NCBI GenBank assembly: GCA_940746715.1
Contig: CALNWN010000008.1
Span: 124,001 to 188,000, forward strand
Source: an uncultured Paraburkholderia sp.
Lineage (GTDB): Bacteria; Pseudomonadota; Gammaproteobacteria; Burkholderiales; Burkholderiaceae
DNA: 64,000 nt
Reading direction: 5' to 3'
This document shows positions 60,267-64,000 of this stretch, piece after piece (position 1 is the first letter of the stretch; each line of letters opens with the position of its first letter). The translations under genes and the position numbers were made by a program. Under the pieces are notes generated by a model. That model ran no database searches. It was not told where the DNA came from and was given only the letters and a program-made list of their open reading frames with translations.

Positions 60267-60838
60267 ATGAAAACCACACTCCATCACTCCATTCTCGCGG
60301 GCGTCGCCGCCCTTTCGGTGTTCGGGGCCAGCCTCGCGCACGCCGATGTCGACACGAGCAAAAGCACCGTGATCGCGACCACGAAACAGATGAACGTGCC
60401 CGTCGACGGGAAGTTCAGGAAGTTTTCGGCGCAATTGTCGTTCGATCCGGCCAAGCCGACGGCGGGCAGCGCGAACGTGTCGATCGACACCGGCAGCTAC
60501 GACCTCGGCGCGGACGATTACAACAAGCAGGCGCAAGGCAAGGAATGGTTCAATGGTTCGACAGCGCCACCTATCCGGCGGCGACCTTTGTTTCCAGCGC
60601 AATCGCGCCGGCGGGCGGCAACCAGTACAAGATCGCCGGCAAGCTGACCATCAAGGGCAAATCGCAGACCGTGGTCTTGCCGGTCACCATTGCAAGCCAG
60701 GGCTCGACTCAGACCTTCGACGGCTCATTGCCCATCAAGCGCTCGCAGTTCGACGTGGGCACGGGCGAATGGAAAGACACGTCGGTAGTCGCCGACGAAG
60801 TCGTCATCAAATTCCACCTCGTCGCCTCGAAGAAGTGA
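60267..60838 (+). pseudogene. YceI-family periplasmic protein, 8-bp tandem duplication
   Basis: ATG 60267 starts a signal peptide (MKTTLHHSILAGVAALSVFG, cleavage near AHA-DVDTSK). The YceI lipocalin-like fold reads STVIATTKQMNVPVDGKFRK, SFDPAKPTAGSANVSIDTGS and YDLGADDYNKQAQGKEWF. AATGGTTC is then present twice at 60544-60559, shifting frame; the rest, DSATYPAATFVSSAIAPAGG, YKIAGKLTIKGKSQTVVLPV and [15 protein letters not shown], is in the next frame to 60838. Removing eight bases restores about 187 residues. YceI proteins bind long isoprenoid-like lipids. Confidence 0.85.
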
Positions 60839-60899
60839 TTGCCAATATCCAAGCAGAATGTCCAAGCGTCATCATCCTTTTTTAAACCTGGAGAACATC

Positions 60900-61439
60900 T
60901 TGAAGAAGCAATTCCTGCTCGCCGCGGGCGCACTGGCCGCCGCATTGTCGTTCAACGCAATGGCCGCCGACACATATCAGCTCGATCCGACGCACACGGC
61001 CCCGAGCTTCGAAGCCGATCACTTCGGCGGCGTGTCGATCTGGCGCGGCAAGTTCAAGAAGAGCAGCGGCAGCGTGGTGCTGGACCGCGCGGCCAGGACC
61101 GGCACCGTCGACGTGACGATCGACATGAGCTCGGTGAATATCGGCAATGACAAGCTGGATTCGGAACTGGTCGGCGAGAAGTTCTTCGACGTGGCGAAGT
61201 ACCCCACCGCGACCTACAAGGGTACGCAGATCCGCTTTGACGGCGACAAGCCCGTGGAAGTGATCGGCACGCTGACCCTGCATGGCGTGACGAAGCCGGT
61301 CAATCTGAAGATCGAGTCGTTCAAGTGCTTCGTGAATCCGATGCTCAATCGCGACGATTTCGGCGTCGACTTCGGCAAGACGTACGGCTTCAAGATGCAG
61401 ACGGTGCTGCATATCCAGGCCGAAGGCTTCAAGCAGTAA
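60900..61439 (+). CDS. YceI-family periplasmic protein
   Basis: The best start is TTG 60900, placed after CTGGAGAACATC, which gives a clean signal peptide [20 protein letters not shown] with cleavage after AMA. An in-frame ATG at 60858 would add 14 residues before the signal. The mature 157 residues show the YceI fold: [80 protein letters not shown] and [20 protein letters not shown]. Intact. It is a tandem paralogue of the upstream gene, 61 bp away. Confidence 0.88.
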   Translation: MKKQFLLAAGALAAALSFNAMAADTYQLDPTHTAPSFEADHFGGVSIWRGKFKKSSGSVVLDRAARTGTVDVTIDMSSVNIGNDKLDSELVGEKFFDVAKYPTATYKGTQIRFDGDKPVEVIGTLTLHGVTKPVNLKIESFKCFVNPMLNRDDFGVDFGKTYGFKMQTVLHIQAEGFKQ

Positions 61440-61559
61440 ACGGCATGGCGGCCGCGCTCGCCTACGGGGCGAAGTGCTCTTTAATGAGAACATGATCGAA
61501 GCGCGCCGCCCAGGACGAGTCACAGAATATTCCTTTAAAGCAGGGCTATTCTGTTGCTG

Positions 61560-61774
61560 TCACTACTTGCGACGCGCGTTCGAAGAGCTTCGGCCTCACG
61601 TTCGACCTCGGCGTCGCCTATGGCCGCTCGCGCACGCACTACAACGTGCCCGCCATTTACTCGATGTTCACGACGCAGGCGAACATCGACGAGCAGGAAC
61701 AGAAGATCAACGACAAAGTCGAGCGCTACAAAATCTATCCGGTCGTGCAGCTCGGCGTGAGCTATCGCTTCTAG
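61560..61774 (+). pseudogene. Outer-membrane beta-barrel protein, C-terminal fragment
   Basis: One frame reads SFGLTFDLGVAYGRSRTHYN, then IYSMFTTQANIDEQEQKIND, YKIYPVVQLGVSYRF and TAG at 61772-61774. Alternating hydrophobic strands and a terminal Phe are the signature of outer-membrane barrels recognised by BamA. About 65-70 residues remain without a start codon or signal; the frame can be followed upstream to about 61500 but loses meaning. The family (OmpW- or similar) is not certain. Confidence 0.55.
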
Positions 61775-61833
61775 GCGGCACCCGCGAGGGCGGAGCAAGG
61801 TACTATTACGGGTGCCATTCGTTTCCGTCTTCC

Positions 61834-63001
61834 ATGAGTTCAGCAAGCCGCCGTATCGCGCATCTCGACATGGACGCGTTTTACGCGTCCGTCGAGCTAT
61901 TGCGCTATCCGGAACTGCGCGGCAAGGCCGTGGTGATAGGCGGCGGCCGCAACGGCGCGCCTGAAACACTCGCAGACGGCAGCCGCCGTTTTGCGAAGCT
62001 GCGCGGCTATGCAGGGCGCGGCGTGGTGACCACCTCCACTTACGAAGCGCGTGCACTCGGCGTGTTTTCCGCCATGGGCATGATGAAGGCGGCCGTGCTC
62101 GCGCCGGACGCGATCCTGCTGCCCACGGGATTTCGACTCCTACCGTCATTACTCGCGGCTCTTCAAGGCTGCGGTGGCCACGTTTACCGACCGCATCGAA
62201 GACCGCGGCATCGACGAAATCTATATCGATCTCACGGAACTGCCGGGCGAGCCGCGCGACATTGCCGCGCGCATCAAGGAGGCGGTGAACGGGGCCACCG
62301 GCCTCACGTGCTCGATCTGCGTGGCGCCGAACAAATTGCTCGCGAAGATCGGCTCCGAACTCGACAAGCCCGACGGCCTCACCATTCTCACGCCCGTGGA
62401 CGTGCCGCTGCGCGTGTGGCCGCTGCCGGTGCGCAAAGTCAACGGCATCGGCCCGAAGACGGCGGAAAAACTCACGGCGCTCGGCATTGCCACCGTCGGC
62501 GATCTGGCTGTGGCAGACGCGGGCCTGTTGCAGGACCACTTCGGGCGCAGTTACTCGGCGTGGCTCATGCGCGTCGCGCAAGGCGAGGACGAGCGGCCCG
62601 TGGTGATGGAATCGGAACCGAAATCGATGAGCCGCGAAACGACTTTCGAGCGCGATCTGCATCCGCGTCACGACCGGCCGGCGTTATCGAGTTCGTTCAC
62701 CGGCCTGTGCGTGCGGGTCGCGGAAGATCTGGTGCGCAAGGGCTATGTCGGCAAGACTGTCGGCATCAAGCTGCGCTATGACGATTTCCGCACGGTCACG
62801 CGCGACCTGACGCTGGAGGCGCCCACCACCGACGCCGCGGAAATACGCCGCGCGGCCACCGAATGTCTGCGGCGCGTCGAGCTCAACCGCAAGCTGCGGC
62901 TGCTCGGCGTGCGTGTGAGCGCGCTGAGCCTCGCGAGCGAGCAGCCGCCGCCGCGGCGTCTACCGGTTCAGGCGGACTTGCCCTTCACGAGCGACGAATA
63001 G
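61834..63001 (+). pseudogene. dinB: DNA polymerase IV (Y family), one frameshift
   Basis: ATG 61834 (MSSASRRIAHLDMDAFYASV) has the first catalytic Asp in HLDMDAFYASVE. GVVTTSTYEARALGVFSAMG follows. One extra G near 62129 shifts frame; the correct continuation is DFDSYRHYSRLFKAAVATFT, then RGIDEIYIDLTELPGEPRDI with the second catalytic Asp/Glu pair. APNKLLAKIGSELDKPDGLT, the HhH region VNGIGPKTAEKLTALGIATV and the little-finger domain run to 63001, ending PVQADLPFTSDE; a QxDLPF element matches a beta-clamp-binding site. About 388 residues. Error-prone bypass polymerase. Confidence 0.88.
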
Positions 63002-63999
63002 GAAGCCGAGCCAGGCACGGACGCGTTCTGCGCATTCGCAGCCGCATTCTCCGGCACGTTCGCACGCGCCGGCTGCGCAACGCCCTCCATACGCGAAGCG
63101 GCAACCGAAAACGCAAAGGTGTTCACGCCATTCGCGCTCTGCACCGACACAGTGCCGCGATGCATCTCCGCAATCGCCTTGACGATGGCAAGACCCAGCC
63201 CGTGATTCTCGCGGCTATTGGTGCGCGAGGCTTCAACGCGATAAAACCGGTCGAACAGATGTTCGAGCACCGTGGGCTCGCCCGGATTCGCGACTTCGAT
63301 TCGCACCTGCTCCGCTTCGCGCGCGATCCTGACGCTGATCTGCGCACCCGGCTGGCAATGCTGGATCGCATTCATCAACAGATTCGTGCAGGCGCGGCCG
63401 AACAGCGACCGGTTGACATGCGCGACGGCGTCGCCATGGAGGCGCGCCTGCACGCGGGCTTCTTCGAGCGGAATCTCCAGAAACTCCAGCGTATGCGCGA
63501 CTTCTGCGGCGAGCGAGACTTCCATGAGCCCCGTCGCCCGCTCGCCCTGATCGGCGCGTGCAAGGAACAGCATGTCGTTGATGATGGCCCGCATGCGTTC
63601 GAATTCTTCGAGGTTCGATTGCAGCGTGTGGCGCAGATCGTCCACGGAACGATTGCGTGTCAGCGCGACCTCGGTCTGGCCGATCAGGATCGTCACCGGC
63701 GTGCGCAATTCGTGCGCGACGTCCGCATTGAACGACTCTAGCCGGCAATACGCGCCGTCGAGCCGTTCGAGTGCGCCGTTAAACGAATTCGCCAGATCGT
63801 TCAGCTCGTGCGGCAGCGACGCGGTATTGAGCCGTTGCGAGCGATTGTTCGGACTGACGGCGGAAGCGTCGCGCGTGAGGCGTGTGAGCGGCGCGAGACC
63901 GATGCGCGTCACGGAGTAGCTGAGCAGCAGCACCGCAAGACTGCCGAGCGCCGACAGCGCGGCGAGCGCGAAGCCGAACACGCGCATGGTGCGAATGTT
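62968..63999 (-). CDS. Heavy-metal-type sensor histidine kinase (CusS/IrlS-like), partial
   Basis: The gene continues beyond the right edge; codons are open to 63999 (NIRT before MRVFGFALAALSALGSLAVL). The visible part has the second membrane helix, a HAMP domain (GLAPLTRLTRDASAVSPNNR), the phosphoacceptor FNADVAHELRTPVTILIGQT, LEEFERMRAIINDMLFLARA and an intact ATPase domain: NLLMNAIQHCQPGAQISVRI, VANPGEPTVLEHLFDRFYRV, NHGLGLAIVKAIAEMHRGTV. The tail after VAASRMEGV is a low-complexity Ala/Asn stretch. It resembles kinases responding to copper/silver or zinc/cadmium. Its end overlaps the dinB end by 34 bp. Confidence 0.83.
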   Translation of the reverse strand, partial: NIRTMRVFGFALAALSALGSLAVLLLSYSVTRIGLAPLTRLTRDASAVSPNNRSQRLNTASLPHELNDLANSFNGALERLDGAYCRLESFNADVAHELRTPVTILIGQTEVALTRNRSVDDLRHTLQSNLEEFERMRAIINDMLFLARADQGERATGLMEVSLAAEVAHTLEFLEIPLEEARVQARLHGDAVAHVNRSLFGRACTNLLMNAIQHCQPGAQISVRIAREAEQVRIEVANPGEPTVLEHLFDRFYRVEASRTNSRENHGLGLAIVKAIAEMHRGTVSVQSANGVNTFAFSVAASRMEGVAQPARANVPENAAANAQNASVPGSASYSSLVKGKSA

Positions 64000-64000
64000 C

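Noticed and set aside
1..64000. tRNA, rRNA, transposase, integrase or prophage genes
   Set aside because: None recognised on either strand. The truncation points at 30.06, 41.11 and 49.26 kb have no insertion-sequence ends or target-site duplications that I can see.

Overview
The window is high-GC, densely coded proteobacterial DNA. The protein families and gene order (cyanide-insensitive bd oxidase with a DUF2474 peptide, PQQ glucose dehydrogenase, split HpaG1/HpaG2 homoprotocatechuate operon, BcsZ-BcsC cellulose genes, two YceI proteins, NodT-type RND system) point to Burkholderiaceae, most likely Paraburkholderia/Burkholderia/Caballeronia. This placement rests on recognition of families, not on a search.

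Layout. 0-6.2 kb: end of nadE, a hemerythrin protein, a reverse-strand FdhF/YdeP-like molybdoenzyme, and the cioA-cioB-cioX oxidase operon. 6.2-19.1 kb: PQQ glucose dehydrogenase (reverse), Nudix hydrolase, two small unknowns, a stress cluster (hemerythrin, YciE-like DUF892, manganese catalase), a phosphatidylserine decarboxylase-like protein, a flavodoxin-type reductase, PIG-L deacetylase, a family 2 glycosyltransferase, and an ABC exporter (reverse) with a histidine-kinase-like C-terminal extension. 19.6-28.6 kb: a forward glycan operon (GT4 + GmhB-like HAD phosphatase, GT9, carbamoyltransferase, GT2, GT9, GT4, UDP-glucuronate decarboxylase-like SDR), mostly coupled by short stop/start overlaps. 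28.5-32.3 kb: truncated RecQ, truncated MHS transporter, sulfotransferase-like gene. 32.4-39.0 kb: HpaR and hpaG1-G2-E-D-F-H-I for the meta-cleavage of homoprotocatechuate to pyruvate and succinic semialdehyde. 39.0-46 kb: GGDEF-EAL protein (reverse), the 3' end of bcsZ, and bcsC. 46-57 kb: DUF2252, a hybrid sensor kinase, an OmpR/EnvZ-like pair and a complete RND efflux set (inner pump, adaptor, outer channel), all reverse except the hybrid kinase. 57-64 kb: an EF-hand-like exported protein, FNT channel, ArsB/NhaD-like transporter, two YceI proteins, an outer-membrane fragment, dinB, and a CusS-like kinase running off the end.

The dominant feature is damage. About half of the genes carry a frameshift, an in-frame stop, a short tandem duplication or an internal deletion, although the remaining protein sequence is well conserved. 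At three places (about 30.06, 41.11 and 49.26 kb) two oppositely oriented genes are both cut at the same point, as expected if a segment were missing between them. Many lesions are single-base changes in homopolymers, and some come as compensating pairs, which favours sequencing or assembly error. Clean tandem duplications, Gln-to-stop changes and in-frame deletions leave room for real decay. I therefore annotate each locus at its full inferred extent and state where the frame breaks. No tRNA, rRNA, CRISPR array, insertion sequence or prophage was recognised.
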